From the NCBI RefSeq assembly GCF_018224015.1, contig NZ_JAGPOT010000010.1:62001-126000 (forward strand): 64,000 bases of DNA. Direction: 5' to 3'. This DNA is from Pseudarthrobacter albicanus (GTDB lineage Bacteria > Actinomycetota > Actinomycetes > Actinomycetales > Micrococcaceae). Position numbers and translations under genes: made by a program. Below the pieces are notes generated by a model, which saw only the letters and a program-made list of their open reading frames with translations, did not search any database and was not told where the DNA came from. Shown one piece after another: positions 1 to 8,645 of the stretch; within the stretch, counting starts at the first letter, position 1; each line of letters starts with the position of its first letter.

Positions 1-443
1 ATGAAGTCTTCGTCCTCGGTGGGCGCTTCCAGCGCATCGAACTGCGATTCGAGCAGGGCCGGAGGCATGAAATGCCCGTGCCGCGAAGCCAGGCGGTCCG
101 AGATCTTGTCCTTGCTTCCCTGCAGGAAGACAAACACCACGCCCTCGCCGCGGAGGGCGTCACGATACACCTTCTTCAGTGCCGAGCAGGTGATCACACC
201 CGGCGTCCCGTCCCGGGCGTGCGCCCGGATCCATTCGGCGATGGATTCCAGCCACGGCCATCTGTCCTCATCGGTCAGCGGCTCACCGGCCTGCATCTTG
301 GCAACGTTCGACGCCGGGTGCAGGTCATCGCCTTCTGCAAGATCCCATCCGAGCTTGCCGGCCACGAGGCCGGCCACAGTTGATTTCCCCGACCCTGAGA
401 CGCCCATGATCACCAGGACGGGGTGCTGCGCAGTCTTCGCCAT
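1..443 (-). CDS. gntK: Gluconokinase (partial, 3' end beyond window)
   Basis: ATP-dependent phosphorylation of D-gluconate to 6-phosphogluconate, feeding the pentose phosphate pathway in the cytoplasm. The visible 147 residues start MAKTAQHPV and carry a P-loop GVSGSGKS at residues 14-21, then EGDDLHP and the CSALKKVYRD segment typical of GntK-type kinases. Family members are about 165-180 residues, so only the C-terminal tail is missing at the window edge. The ATG start is preceded by GGAAGG about 9 nt upstream. It is separated from the next gene by 81 nt and appears to have its own promoter, so it may not belong to the etf operon. Confidence 0.93.
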   Translation of the reverse strand, partial: MAKTAQHPVLVIMGVSGSGKSTVAGLVAGKLGWDLAEGDDLHPASNVAKMQAGEPLTDEDRWPWLESIAEWIRAHARDGTPGVITCSALKKVYRDALRGEGVVFVFLQGSKDKISDRLASRHGHFMPPALLESQFDALEAPTEDEDF

Positions 444-466
444 CAAAGTCTGCCTTCCATTCCATC

Positions 467-494
467 AAAATAAATATGATTTAAACAGAGGCAA
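467..494 (-). promoter_or_regulatory. Candidate sigma70-type promoter of gntK
   Basis: Reading the minus strand, TTGCCT (489-494) and TATTTT (467-472) are separated by 16 nt in an unusually AT-rich stretch between two genes on the same strand. Transcription would start near 460, leaving a short leader with a GGAAGG ribosome site before the ATG. This is pattern matching only. Confidence 0.4.
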
Positions 495-524
495 GCATAT
501 GACAGGCGTTACATTCGGGCAACC

Positions 525-1304
525 CTAGAAGCCGGCGATGGTCCCCGGGCCGTTGACTGATACGACGTGGAAGGCCTCGGCGCTGCGCCCGGCCGGCAGT
601 CCCGCCCGGCGGCCGGAGTCCTGCAGCAGGGCCCGCACGGTGCGGTCCATGGCCTCCACGTCGGGATGCTGGCTGGTGTGGACGTGGATGGCGGCGAGCT
701 TGCTGTCCACCTGGTCCGTGACCTCGACAAAATGGTTTTCACGCGCCTCGGGCCCGGCGAAGAGCCACAGCCAGGGCAGCTTGTAGGCCTCGAGGCCGGC
801 CGCGGCCAGCTCCGGGTAGGCGAAGGGGTTTTCCAGCGCCGGGTACACGGCCCGGGTCACCGCCTCCCCCACGGCCAGATGGTCCGGGTGGCTCTTCTGG
901 ATCCGGTTCCAGTCGCGTTCGGGGTGCATGGCGAGCACGACGTCGGGCCGGAGTTGGCGGATCAGCCGCACCACGTCCCGCATCACCTCGTGGGAGGGTT
1001 CAAGGAAGCCGTCGCGCTGGTGCAGGTAGTGGATGTCGGTGACGCCAACGAGGGCGGCGGCGCGCTCCTGCTCCGCGGTACGCAGCCGGACTATTTCGTC
1101 GCGTTGTTCCGGGTCGAAGCCGCCGGCGTCGCCGTCGGTCATGATGCAGTAGCTGACCTGGACCCCCGCGGCGGTCCAGGCGGCAATGGTGCCGGCGGCG
1201 CCGAAGTCGATGTCATCGGGGTGCGCGCTGAAACACAGCACCCGTTCGACCCGGTGCGTCTCCGGATCGAACGGGCCGGGCGCCGGAACGGCGTTGCTGC
1301 CCAA
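525..1304 (-). CDS. PIG-L family deacetylase (MshB/Mca-like)
   Basis: Zinc-dependent N-deacetylase of the PIG-L/LmbE family; in actinobacteria these include MshB and Mca of mycothiol metabolism. The 259-residue protein has the metal/catalytic motif AHPDD at residues 27-31 and the second metal-binding block HPDH at 139-142, and full family length. The start is TTG, 4 nt after the etfA stop, so it is probably co-transcribed with etfBA. The substrate cannot be told from sequence; mycothiol precursor, mycothiol conjugate and other N-acetylglucosaminyl compounds are all possible. Confidence 0.85.
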   Translation of the reverse strand: MGSNAVPAPGPFDPETHRVERVLCFSAHPDDIDFGAAGTIAAWTAAGVQVSYCIMTDGDAGGFDPEQRDEIVRLRTAEQERAAALVGVTDIHYLHQRDGFLEPSHEVMRDVVRLIRQLRPDVVLAMHPERDWNRIQKSHPDHLAVGEAVTRAVYPALENPFAYPELAAAGLEAYKLPWLWLFAGPEARENHFVEVTDQVDSKLAAIHVHTSQHPDVEAMDRTVRALLQDSGRRAGLPAGRSAEAFHVVSVNGPGTIAGF

Positions 1305-1308
1305 GGAA

Positions 1309-2262
1309 TCAGCCCCTGCGCTTCTTGAGTTCCTCGGTGGCCTGCGGCAGGACCTTGAACAGGTCCCCGACGACGCCGAAGTCGGCGATTTCGAAGATCG
1401 GCGACTCCGCGTCCTTGTTCACCGCGACGATCACCTTGGCGGTCTGCATCCCGGCCTTCTGCTGGATGGCGCCAGAGATGCCGGCCGAGATGTACAGCTG
1501 CGGCGAGACAGTCTTGCCGGTCTGGCCCACCTGGGCGTCGTGGCCGATCCAGCCGGCGTCGGTCGCGGCGCGGGAGGCGCCGATGGCGGCGCCGAGCACG
1601 TCGGCGAGCTCTTCCAGCGGGCCGAAGTTGCCGTCGACGCCGCGGCCGCCGGCCACGACGATGCGCGCCTCGGACAGGTCCGGGCGGCCGCTGGCAGCCT
1701 TCTCGTTGCGGGCGGTGACCCGGGCCGAGGCGGCGGTGGCGGTCTCCGGCAGCTCCACGGTGACGGGCTGCGGCGCGGCGGCCGTGGCGGCCGGCTCGGG
1801 CGTGATGCTGTTGGCCTTCACGGTGAGCACGGAAACAGGCGTCGTGGCCTTCGCCGTGGTCATGTAGGAGCCGGCGAGCACGGACTTGTGGGCCGTCCCG
1901 TCCGGGTCCACGGCCACGACGTCGGTGATGACGCCGGCGCCGAGCTTGATGCCCAGGCGGGCCGCGATTTCCCTGCCCTCGGCCGAGTTCTCGGTCAGGA
2001 CCACGGTGGCCCCTGAAGCCTCAACCGCTGCGGCGAGGTAGGAGGCCTTGGGCCCCACGAGGTAGTCGTCCAGGTCTGCGGCGGACGGGACGTACAGCAC
2101 TTCGGCGCCGTACTCGCCCAGTGTGGCCGCAACGTCGTCGTGCAGTTCGCCGTTGAAAGCGACTGCGGGCTCCCCCATGGATCGGGCGATGGTCAGCAGC
2201 TCCAGGCTGGCCTTCTTCAGCACCTGGCCGGGGTTGTCAATGAATACAAGAACTTTTGCCAT
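1309..2262 (-). CDS. etfA: Electron transfer flavoprotein, alpha subunit
   Basis: Alpha subunit of the ETF heterodimer, which takes electrons from acyl-CoA and related dehydrogenases and passes them to the respiratory chain. The 317-residue length is standard. The C-terminal FAD-binding region is clear (VGQTGKTVSPQLYISAGISG, then IVAVNKDAESPIF), preceded by VVAGGRGV. It starts 16 nt after etfB and precedes the PIG-L gene by 4 nt, so the three form a likely operon. The ATG has GGGGAA upstream. Confidence 0.96.
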   Translation of the reverse strand: MAKVLVFIDNPGQVLKKASLELLTIARSMGEPAVAFNGELHDDVAATLGEYGAEVLYVPSAADLDDYLVGPKASYLAAAVEASGATVVLTENSAEGREIAARLGIKLGAGVITDVVAVDPDGTAHKSVLAGSYMTTAKATTPVSVLTVKANSITPEPAATAAAPQPVTVELPETATAASARVTARNEKAASGRPDLSEARIVVAGGRGVDGNFGPLEELADVLGAAIGASRAATDAGWIGHDAQVGQTGKTVSPQLYISAGISGAIQQKAGMQTAKVIVAVNKDAESPIFEIADFGVVGDLFKVLPQATEELKKRRG

Positions 2263-2278
2263 GTTCGGAAATTCCCCT

Positions 2279-3079
2279 TTAGAGCAGCTTCTGGGCGGCC
2301 AGGAACTCGACCAGCTTGATGCCGGCGTCGCCTTCGTCGGTGATGATGGTCCCTGCCGTCCGCGGCGGACGTGCCTCGGCGGCCTCGACGGCGGTCCAGG
2401 AGCCGGAAAATCCGACCTGCGCCGGGTCCACGCCGATATCGGCCAGGGTCAGCGTGGTGATGGTCTTCTTCTTGGCCGCCATGATGCCCTTGAAGTTCGG
2501 GTAGCGGGGTTCGTTGATCTGGTCCGTGACCGAGACGACGGCGGGCAGTTCGGCCTCGATGGTGTCCGCGTGGGAGTCGCCGTCGCGGCGGGCGGTGAGC
2601 TTGCCGCCGTCGAGCTCCAGCCAGGACGCGAAGGTGACCTGCGCGAGGTCCAGCCGCTCCGCGAGCTGGGCCGGCACCAGGGAGGTTTCGCCGTCCGTGG
2701 AGGCCATGCCGGTCAGGATGAGATCAACCGGCGCGTCCGCGCCCAGGTGGCGGACAGCGGCGGCCAGCGCCAGGGAGGTCGCCGCGGCGTCGGATCCGGC
2801 CAGCGCGTCGTCGCTGAGGTGCACGCCTTCCGTGGCCCCGATCTGCAGGGATTTCTTCACGGCGTTGACGGCACCGGCGGGGCCCATGCTCAGGGCGATG
2901 ACCTTGTTGCCGGCCGCCGCGCCGCCGCGGGCCTCGATGAGCTGCAACGCGGCTTCGAGGGCGTATTCGTCCAGCTCGGAGAGGATGCTCTCGGAGCGGT
3001 CCGTGGTGTTGGCCCCGCCGGTCAGGTGACGGTCGAACTGCGCGTCAGGGACGTGCTTGACGAGCACGATGATCTTCAA
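2279..3079 (-). CDS. etfB: Electron transfer flavoprotein, beta subunit
   Basis: Beta subunit of ETF; binds AMP and contacts the alpha subunit. I place the start at TTG (3077-3079), giving LKIIVLVKHVPDA at the N-terminus, 266 residues, because this is the conserved ETF-beta beginning and GGAAGAGA lies just upstream. An ATG 33 nt further out (3112) would add MEGCCTTVEET and lacks a ribosome site. VSVTDQINEPRYPNFKGIMAAKKK is the typical C-terminal ETF-beta segment. First gene of the etfB-etfA-PIG-L group. Confidence 0.94.
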   Translation of the reverse strand: MKIIVLVKHVPDAQFDRHLTGGANTTDRSESILSELDEYALEAALQLIEARGGAAAGNKVIALSMGPAGAVNAVKKSLQIGATEGVHLSDDALAGSDAAATSLALAAAVRHLGADAPVDLILTGMASTDGETSLVPAQLAERLDLAQVTFASWLELDGGKLTARRDGDSHADTIEAELPAVVSVTDQINEPRYPNFKGIMAAKKKTITTLTLADIGVDPAQVGFSGSWTAVEAAEARPPRTAGTIITDEGDAGIKLVEFLAAQKLL

Positions 3080-3255
3080 TGTCTCTTCCACTGTTGTACA
3101 GCAGCCTTCCATGCGGGGGGACGGCCGGACGGGCGCGGCCAGGGCCGCGGAATGCCCGGGTGCCGGGGTTTCTCCTAGCTAACCATATAGCGGCGCCGCG
3201 GCGCGGGCCCGGTCCTGCATGTGTCAGGGCTGTTGCGGGAGGTGCGGGACAACAG

Positions 3256-3295
3256 GCGAGGCCGGACGGCACCTGGGGGTGCCGTCCGGCCTCGC
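3256..3295 (-). terminator. Strong hairpin terminator of the htrA-like gene
   Basis: A perfect 18-bp GC-rich stem (3256-3273 with 3278-3295) and a TGGG loop lie 43 nt downstream of the protease stop codon. There is no clear T-run, which is common for actinobacterial terminators. It isolates the protease from etfB on the same strand. Confidence 0.7.
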
Positions 3296-3338
3296 GGATA
3301 CTGCTGGTGTCCGGTCCTGTGTTTCGCTCCTGTGTTCG

Positions 3339-5078
3339 CTACTGCTCCGCTGCCGTGCCGAGCGTCACGTCCAGTTCCTTCTGCTGCCCGCCCCGCAGGA
3401 CTGTCACCTTGACTGTGGCGCCCGCGGGCTGCTCGCGTACCGCGGCGGTCAGCTGGTTCGGGTCGCTGATGGCGAGGTTCTGGAACTTCGTCACGACGTC
3501 GCCGGCCTTAATGCCGGCCTTGTCGGCGGCGGAGCCGGACTCGACCGTGGCGACTTCCGCGCCGACCGAGAACCCGGAGGGCGAGGCGCTCCCAGACTTT
3601 GACTTGACGCTGACGCCGAACTGCCCGTGCGTGGCCTTGCCGTTGCTGATGATCTCCTGGGCAACGCGCTTGGCGTTGTTGATCGGAATGCTGAAGCCGA
3701 CGCCGATATTGCCGCTGCTGCTGCTTGAGTCTCCGCCGGCCGAGGCGATCGCGACGTTCACGCCGATGATCTCGCCCTTGGTGTTGACCAGCGCGCCACC
3801 GGAGTTCCCGGGGTTGATGGCGGCGTCCGTCTGGATGACGTTGATCGAGATCGACCCCTGGTTAGCGGTGCTCTGGCCCTGCCCGCCGCCGGGAGGGGCG
3901 AACTGGAAGCCCTGGCCACCGCCCTGGGAATTGTCGGCACCGTCCTTCGGCGCCGCCGAGGAGGCGACGCTGATGGTGCGGTTGAGCGTCGAAACGATGC
4001 CGTCCGTGACGGTTCCCGTCAACCCCAGCGGCGAGCCGATGGCGACGGCGGTGTCCCCGACGTTCAGCTTGCCCGAGTCACCCAGCGTTGCCGGGACCAG
4101 CCCCGAGGCGTTGTCCATCTTGACGACGGCGAGGTCCGAGAGCGGATCGGTGCCGACGATCTGGGCCGTGGAGACCTTTCCGTCACTCGTGCGCACCTCG
4201 ATGGCGGCCTTGGACGCCTTGCCGTCGAGGGTGACGACGTGCGTGTTCGTCAGGACATGGCCGTCACCGTCGAGGATGATGCCCGATCCGGTGCCGCCGT
4301 CGCTGCCGCTGGTGGCCTTGATGGTCACGACGCTCGGCGAGGCCTTCAGCGCGGCGGCGGTGATGGCGTTGACATCGTCCTTGTTGTTCACGATTACCGG
4401 CCCGGACTGGCTGGTGACGCTGCTGGAGGAGGCGGTGGAAGACCGGTCCGCCAGCAGGGCACTGCTGCCCGCGACGACCCCGCCACCGATCAGGCCGGCC
4501 GCGAGGATGCTGGCCACCAGGGTGGGGACGCCGAAGGCAGCCTTGCGCTTGGGTGCATGCGCAGGGTTGTTTGAATAGCCGGGACCGGACAGATACGAAG
4601 GACCCGACGCCGGCTGGTGGCCTGAATAGGGGCCTGGCTGCGAGGGGCTGTTCTGGTACTGGCCGTACGGGGTCTGGCCGTAGGGCGCCTGGCTGTACTG
4701 GGTTTGACTGTGGGGGGCCTGGCCGAATGCGCTGCCCTGGTGGGCCGGGGCGGGCGTCGTGGGGGTCTGGCCCTGCGGAGCCGGGGCCGAGTTCCCGGTG
4801 GCGTCCCCCTGGGCGTTCCCGACAGCGCCGAACTGCTGGGTCGCCGGAGCGTCCGGGTGGCCATAGCCGGGCTGGCGCGCCGGGTAGACCGGCCGCGGAG
4901 CGCCTTCGCCGGCGCCGTCCAGCCGCAGGGTGGGATTCCCCTGTGCCGGCTCCGGCTGTGCCGGCTCCGGCTGTGCTGACTCCGGCGCGGGGGCGTGGGG
5001 TTGCCCTGAAGCGCCCTCATAGGGCTTCGCCGGCTCCCGGTTCTCTGGTGACGCACCCTGCACTGGGTTCTCAGTCAT
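3339..5078 (-). CDS. Membrane-anchored HtrA/DegP-like serine protease with PDZ domain
   Basis: Envelope quality-control protease. The order is a cytoplasmic Pro/Gln/Gly-rich segment (about residues 1-178, with APYGQTPYGQ-type repeats), one transmembrane helix (about 183-209), a trypsin-like domain with His280 (TNTHVV), Asp315 (DPLSDLAVVK) and Ser426 (GNSGGAL), and a C-terminal PDZ domain. I chose the second ATG (579 residues): AAAGGAAG sits 4 nt before it, whereas the ATG 15 nt further out has no ribosome site. It is divergent from the TPM/pspA pair, suggesting one envelope-stress locus. The repeat-rich cytoplasmic tail resembles those of mycobacterial PepD/HtrA proteins. Confidence 0.93.
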   Translation of the reverse strand: MTENPVQGASPENREPAKPYEGASGQPHAPAPESAQPEPAQPEPAQGNPTLRLDGAGEGAPRPVYPARQPGYGHPDAPATQQFGAVGNAQGDATGNSAPAPQGQTPTTPAPAHQGSAFGQAPHSQTQYSQAPYGQTPYGQYQNSPSQPGPYSGHQPASGPSYLSGPGYSNNPAHAPKRKAAFGVPTLVASILAAGLIGGGVVAGSSALLADRSSTASSSSVTSQSGPVIVNNKDDVNAITAAALKASPSVVTIKATSGSDGGTGSGIILDGDGHVLTNTHVVTLDGKASKAAIEVRTSDGKVSTAQIVGTDPLSDLAVVKMDNASGLVPATLGDSGKLNVGDTAVAIGSPLGLTGTVTDGIVSTLNRTISVASSAAPKDGADNSQGGGQGFQFAPPGGGQGQSTANQGSISINVIQTDAAINPGNSGGALVNTKGEIIGVNVAIASAGGDSSSSSGNIGVGFSIPINNAKRVAQEIISNGKATHGQFGVSVKSKSGSASPSGFSVGAEVATVESGSAADKAGIKAGDVVTKFQNLAISDPNQLTAAVREQPAGATVKVTVLRGGQQKELDVTLGTAAEQ

Positions 5079-5233
5079 AAGACTTCCTTTCATCCTCGTC
5101 TGCCCTTAACTATGGACGCTCTCTCTGATACTAGAGGGGAGGTTTGCTGGGAGGTTCCTGAACGCCCGAGAAGGGCGGCCGAGGTGTTGTTTTCAGCCTT
5201 CAGCGCGTTTCGCTGGTGGCATATTCCCGCCGG

Positions 5234-5262
5234 TGGACGGTCGGTTGGGTGCACCATAGAAT
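5234..5262 (+). promoter_or_regulatory. Candidate promoter of the TPM-pspA operon
   Basis: TGGACG (5234-5239) and TAGAAT (5257-5262) are spaced by 17 nt. A start near 5269 would give a leader of about 105 nt that contains the palindrome at 5328-5351. Confidence 0.4.
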
Positions 5263-5327
5263 CAAATGGAATTGCCCCAGCGACCTGCGGCTTTACATCT
5301 GCGTGGGGGCGCTGCTGCATTCTGGAA

Positions 5328-5351
5328 CGACAGGTTCGGCCGAACCTGTCG
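5328..5351. promoter_or_regulatory. 24-bp perfect palindrome in the leader of the TPM/pspA operon
   Basis: The two 12-nt arms (5328-5339 and 5340-5351; left arm CGACAGGTTCGG) are exact reverse complements with no loop. The element ends 22 nt before the ATG of the TPM gene. It could be the operator of a dimeric regulator or, as RNA, a hairpin in the leader. I do not recognise the motif. Confidence 0.55.
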
Positions 5352-5373
5352 CAGAAGTGCTGAAGGGTTGCAC

Positions 5374-7425
5374 ATGCGGTCTACGTTTAAACGGTTCCTC
5401 GCCATTCTCGGCGTCGCTGGATTGCTGGCGCTTCCCGCCGCTCCGGCCTTGGCCGAGGATCCGGTGGCCATCCCGTCCGGACAGAATGTCGTGGACAGCG
5501 CGAACGTGCTCGGCAGCCGCAAGCCCGAGGTCCAGGACGCCATCCAGAAACTCCTCAAGGACCACAAGTACAACCTGTATGTGGTCACGGTGAAGACCTT
5601 TGAGAACCCGGCGGACGCGAAGGCGTGGGCGCAGGCCGTAGCCACAAAGAAGGGCATGGGCAAGGCCGATGTCATTCTCGCGATGTCCGACGGCGGCGGG
5701 TACTACTTTGCGCCGAACTCGGCCAGCGCCATCGCCTCCAAGACCAGCAACATCACCCAGAACGCCGTCGCCGCCAACCTGGCCGGCGGCAAGCGCGACT
5801 TCGCCCAGGCGGCCATCGATACGGCCGCCGCGATCGGCGATGCAGCCGGCGGCGGCAGCGGCTCGGTTCCTTCCGGAGGCGCCGGCAGCGCGGTCCTGGT
5901 GGGGGCCGGCGTCGTCGCTGCCGGAGGCGTGGGCACGTATCTCTACCTCCGCAACCGCAAGAAGAAGGCCGGCCAGGGAGCCGGCTTCGGGCCGCAGGGC
6001 GCGGAACTGGACCCGCTGGCCGGGCTCAGCGTCACGGAGCTGCGCCGCAAGAGCGGTTCGCTGCTGATCGAGGCGGATGATGCCATCAAGTCCAGCGAAC
6101 AGGAACTCGGCTTTGCCCAGGCCCAGTACGGTGATTCCGCCGTCGGCAACTTCACCAAGGCGCTGCAGGACGCCAAGGCGCACATGTCCGAGTCCTTCAA
6201 ACTGCAGCAGCAGCTCGACGACCATATCCCGGACACCGAGGAGCAGCAGCGCAGCTGGCTCGGCGAAATCATCCGCCGGTCCGAGGCTGCCCTGGCCTCC
6301 CTCCAGGAGCAAAAGGCGGACTTCGACTCGCTCCGGGAGCTGGAGAAAAACGCCCCGCAGGCCCTCGCCGCCGTCGCCGCGGGCGCCTCGGAAGCCGAGG
6401 CCAGGATTGCCAGCGCGGAACAGTCCCTGACGGAGTTGCGCTCCAAATACGCCGACAGCGCCCTGGTGCAGGTGGCCGACAACATCAGCCAGGCCAAGGA
6501 ACGCCTGGCCTTCGTGCAGAACGCCTCCGCCACGGCCCGCGGGAAACTCGCCGCCGGCGAAGGCAGCTTCGCCGCCGTCGCCGTCCGGGCGGCGGAGGAA
6601 AGCCTGCACCAGACCAACGTCCTGATCGACGCCATCGCCAAGCTGGCCGCGAGCCTCGACGAGGCGCGCAACGGGCTGGAGTCCGCCGTCGTCGACACCT
6701 CGCAGGACCTGGCCCAGGCCCGGGCCCTGATCCAGTCCGGGGCCCACCCGGAACTCACCGGCCCGGTGGCCGCGGTGGAGGCCGCGCTGGCCCAGGTCAA
6801 GACCGAGATCCAGGGCGGCAAGATCGATCCCATCGCGACGCTGAAGCGCGTGGAGACGGCGCACCAGTCGCTGGATGCGGCCCTCACGGGGATCCGTGAC
6901 CAGCAGGAACAGGCGCGCCGCGCCCAGGCGTCGCTGCAGCAGAGCATCATGTCGGCCCAGGCGCAGATCAGCGCGACGTCGGACTACATCACGGCGCGCC
7001 GCGGCGGCGTCGGCACCGAGGCGCGCACGCGCCTCGCCGAGGCCCAGCGGAACCTGGATTACGCCCTGTCCATCAGCCGGACGGATCCGGTCACGGCGCT
7101 GCAGTACGCGCAGCAGGCCCACTCGCTGGCGGCGCAGGCGGCCCAGCTTGCCCAGTCCGACGTCGACCAATTCGGCGGCTACGCCAACCAGGGCTACGGC
7201 CGCGGCGGCATGTTCGGCGGCAGCGGAGGCGGCGGCCTCGGCGGCGCCATCCTCGGCGGCATCCTGATCAACTCGATCCTGCATGGCGGCGGAGGCGGAG
7301 GCTGGGGCGGCGGAGGCGGCTGGGGCGGCGGCGATTCCGGCGGCGGCGGAGACTTCGGCGGCGGGGGTGGCGGCGACTTCGGCGGCGGCGGCGACTTCGG
7401 CGGGGGCGACTCCGGCAGCTTCTAG
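5374..7425 (+). CDS. Secreted TPM-domain membrane protein with coiled coil and Gly-rich tail
   Basis: The 683-residue protein has a signal peptide (MRSTFKRFLAILGVAGLLAL, cleavage near ALA-ED), an extracytoplasmic TPM (YgcG/psb32-type) domain to about residue 150, one membrane helix (about 170-192), a long Ala/Gln/Glu-rich helical region likely to be coiled coil, and a C-terminal tail of Gly-Gly-Gly-Trp/Asp/Phe repeats. The ATG has GAAGGG 7 nt upstream; starts further out would destroy the signal peptide. It lies 108 nt before pspA. TPM proteins are linked to membrane-complex assembly or repair; the exact role here is unknown. Confidence 0.88.
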   Translation: MRSTFKRFLAILGVAGLLALPAAPALAEDPVAIPSGQNVVDSANVLGSRKPEVQDAIQKLLKDHKYNLYVVTVKTFENPADAKAWAQAVATKKGMGKADVILAMSDGGGYYFAPNSASAIASKTSNITQNAVAANLAGGKRDFAQAAIDTAAAIGDAAGGGSGSVPSGGAGSAVLVGAGVVAAGGVGTYLYLRNRKKKAGQGAGFGPQGAELDPLAGLSVTELRRKSGSLLIEADDAIKSSEQELGFAQAQYGDSAVGNFTKALQDAKAHMSESFKLQQQLDDHIPDTEEQQRSWLGEIIRRSEAALASLQEQKADFDSLRELEKNAPQALAAVAAGASEAEARIASAEQSLTELRSKYADSALVQVADNISQAKERLAFVQNASATARGKLAAGEGSFAAVAVRAAEESLHQTNVLIDAIAKLAASLDEARNGLESAVVDTSQDLAQARALIQSGAHPELTGPVAAVEAALAQVKTEIQGGKIDPIATLKRVETAHQSLDAALTGIRDQQEQARRAQASLQQSIMSAQAQISATSDYITARRGGVGTEARTRLAEAQRNLDYALSISRTDPVTALQYAQQAHSLAAQAAQLAQSDVDQFGGYANQGYGRGGMFGGSGGGGLGGAILGGILINSILHGGGGGGWGGGGGWGGGDSGGGGDFGGGGGGDFGGGGDFGGGDSGSF

Positions 7426-7533
7426 ACCGCGCTGACAGCCGCCGGCGGGAACATTCCGGCCGGCGGGTAGGGAAGTACAACCACTGTTCACGGAATTCAG
7501 TGGGAACCACTGAGCAGGACGAAAGGTAACACC

Positions 7534-8319
7534 ATGAAGCAGTCCATTTTCGGCCGCATGGCGCAACTGGCGAAGGCCAACATCAACTCCTTGCTGGACC
7601 AGGCGGAAGACCCGCAGAAAATGCTGGACCAGATGGTCCGCGACTACACGAACAACATCGCGGAGGCCGAGTCGGCCGTGGCGCAGACCATCGGGAACCT
7701 GCGCATGCTGCAGGACGACTACAACGAGGACGTCAAGAACGCCCAGGACTGGGGCAACAAGGCCCTCGCCGCGTCCCGCAAGGCCGACGAATACCGCGGG
7801 AACGGCAACGCCGCCGACGCGGAGAAGTTCGACAACCTCGCCAAGGTGGCCCTGCAGCGCCAGATCGCGTCCGAGAATGAGGCCAAGGCCGCGCAGCCCA
7901 GTATCGCGTCACAAAGCGACGTGGTGGACAAGCTCAAGCACGGCCTGGACCAGATGAAGGGCAAGCTCAACGAGCTCACCAGCAAGCGCAACGAGCTCGT
8001 GGCCCGGTCCAAGACCGTCGCGGCGCAGAGCCAGGTCCACGACGCCCTCAAGAGCATCGACTTCATGGATCCCACGTCCGAGGTGGGCCGTTTCGAAGAA
8101 AAGATCCGCCGGGAGGAGGCCAAGGTCCGCGGACAGCAGGAACTCGCCGCGTCCAGCCTGGACGCGCAGTTCAACTCGCTCGAAGACCTCGGCGAGCAGA
8201 CGGAGATCGAGGCGCGGCTCGCAGCGCTGAAGTCCGGCGGGTCTCCCGCCGCGATCGGCGCCGGCGAGGGCCGCTCTGCGGGGTCAACGGTCGACGAATC
8301 CGACTTCGACAAGCTCTAG
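7534..8319 (+). CDS. pspA: PspA/IM30 family membrane stress protein
   Basis: Peripheral membrane protein of the phage-shock/Vipp1 family that assembles into oligomers and stabilises stressed membranes. The 261 residues begin MKQSIFGRMAQLAKANINSL, followed by the family signature DQAEDPQKMLDQMVRDY, and are helical throughout with a short disordered tail. Follows the TPM gene and precedes a strong terminator. Neither PspBC nor a PspF-type regulator is nearby, as is usual for actinobacteria. Confidence 0.95.
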   Translation: MKQSIFGRMAQLAKANINSLLDQAEDPQKMLDQMVRDYTNNIAEAESAVAQTIGNLRMLQDDYNEDVKNAQDWGNKALAASRKADEYRGNGNAADAEKFDNLAKVALQRQIASENEAKAAQPSIASQSDVVDKLKHGLDQMKGKLNELTSKRNELVARSKTVAAQSQVHDALKSIDFMDPTSEVGRFEEKIRREEAKVRGQQELAASSLDAQFNSLEDLGEQTEIEARLAALKSGGSPAAIGAGEGRSAGSTVDESDFDKL

Positions 8320-8354
8320 GCAGGCCCACCCCCGGCCGTCCCCGGGACAAAAGG

Positions 8355-8386
8355 AAGGCCCGGATCATCAGATCCGGGCCTTTCCT
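8355..8386. terminator. Bidirectional rho-independent terminator
   Basis: A 12-bp stem (8355-8366 with 8371-8382) and ATCA loop, followed on the plus strand by TTTCCTT and on the minus strand by TTCCTTTTG. It lies between pspA and a short minus-strand ORF that ends right next to it. Confidence 0.85.
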
Positions 8387-8521
8387 TCATGCCACGGTTG
8401 CCCTATCGAGGTCTGACTTAAAAACATGCAGATACTCCTGGCGGACCTCCGTACGCTGCCGCCTGGGGACGATCCCGAAGATCTGTCCGATGTAGTACCT
8501 GTGAGCGCTCCCCGCCAGCAC
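8387..8521 (-). CDS. Small unknown ORF (44 aa), possibly a gene tail
   Basis: GTG-started ORF ending at the bidirectional terminator. Its sequence has a natural amino-acid mix: HRYYIGQIFGIVPRRQR, then TEVRQEYLHVFKSDLDRATVA. This looks like real protein rather than out-of-frame noise, but I do not recognise it. A stop lies directly upstream in frame, so it is either a short basic protein or the C-terminal remnant of a decayed gene. No clear ribosome site was seen. Confidence 0.3.
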   Translation of the reverse strand: MLAGSAHRYYIGQIFGIVPRRQRTEVRQEYLHVFKSDLDRATVA

Positions 8522-8645
8522 CTACTCAGCCCTGGGTTCTCAAGCGGGTTGGCGAGGCGCCCGCAGCGCGACGGAACCAATGCTGGAATGATCCTTGCTC
8601 CGGGAGCAGAATTGGTGCACGATGCCCATCCGGGGAGGACCAGCC

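Noticed and set aside
5293..7566. 757-residue open frame on the minus strand over the TPM gene
   Set aside because: It is a GC-rich shadow of the TPM gene: Gly/Ala/Arg-rich, no recognisable domain, while the plus strand has a signal peptide, TPM domain and proper start.
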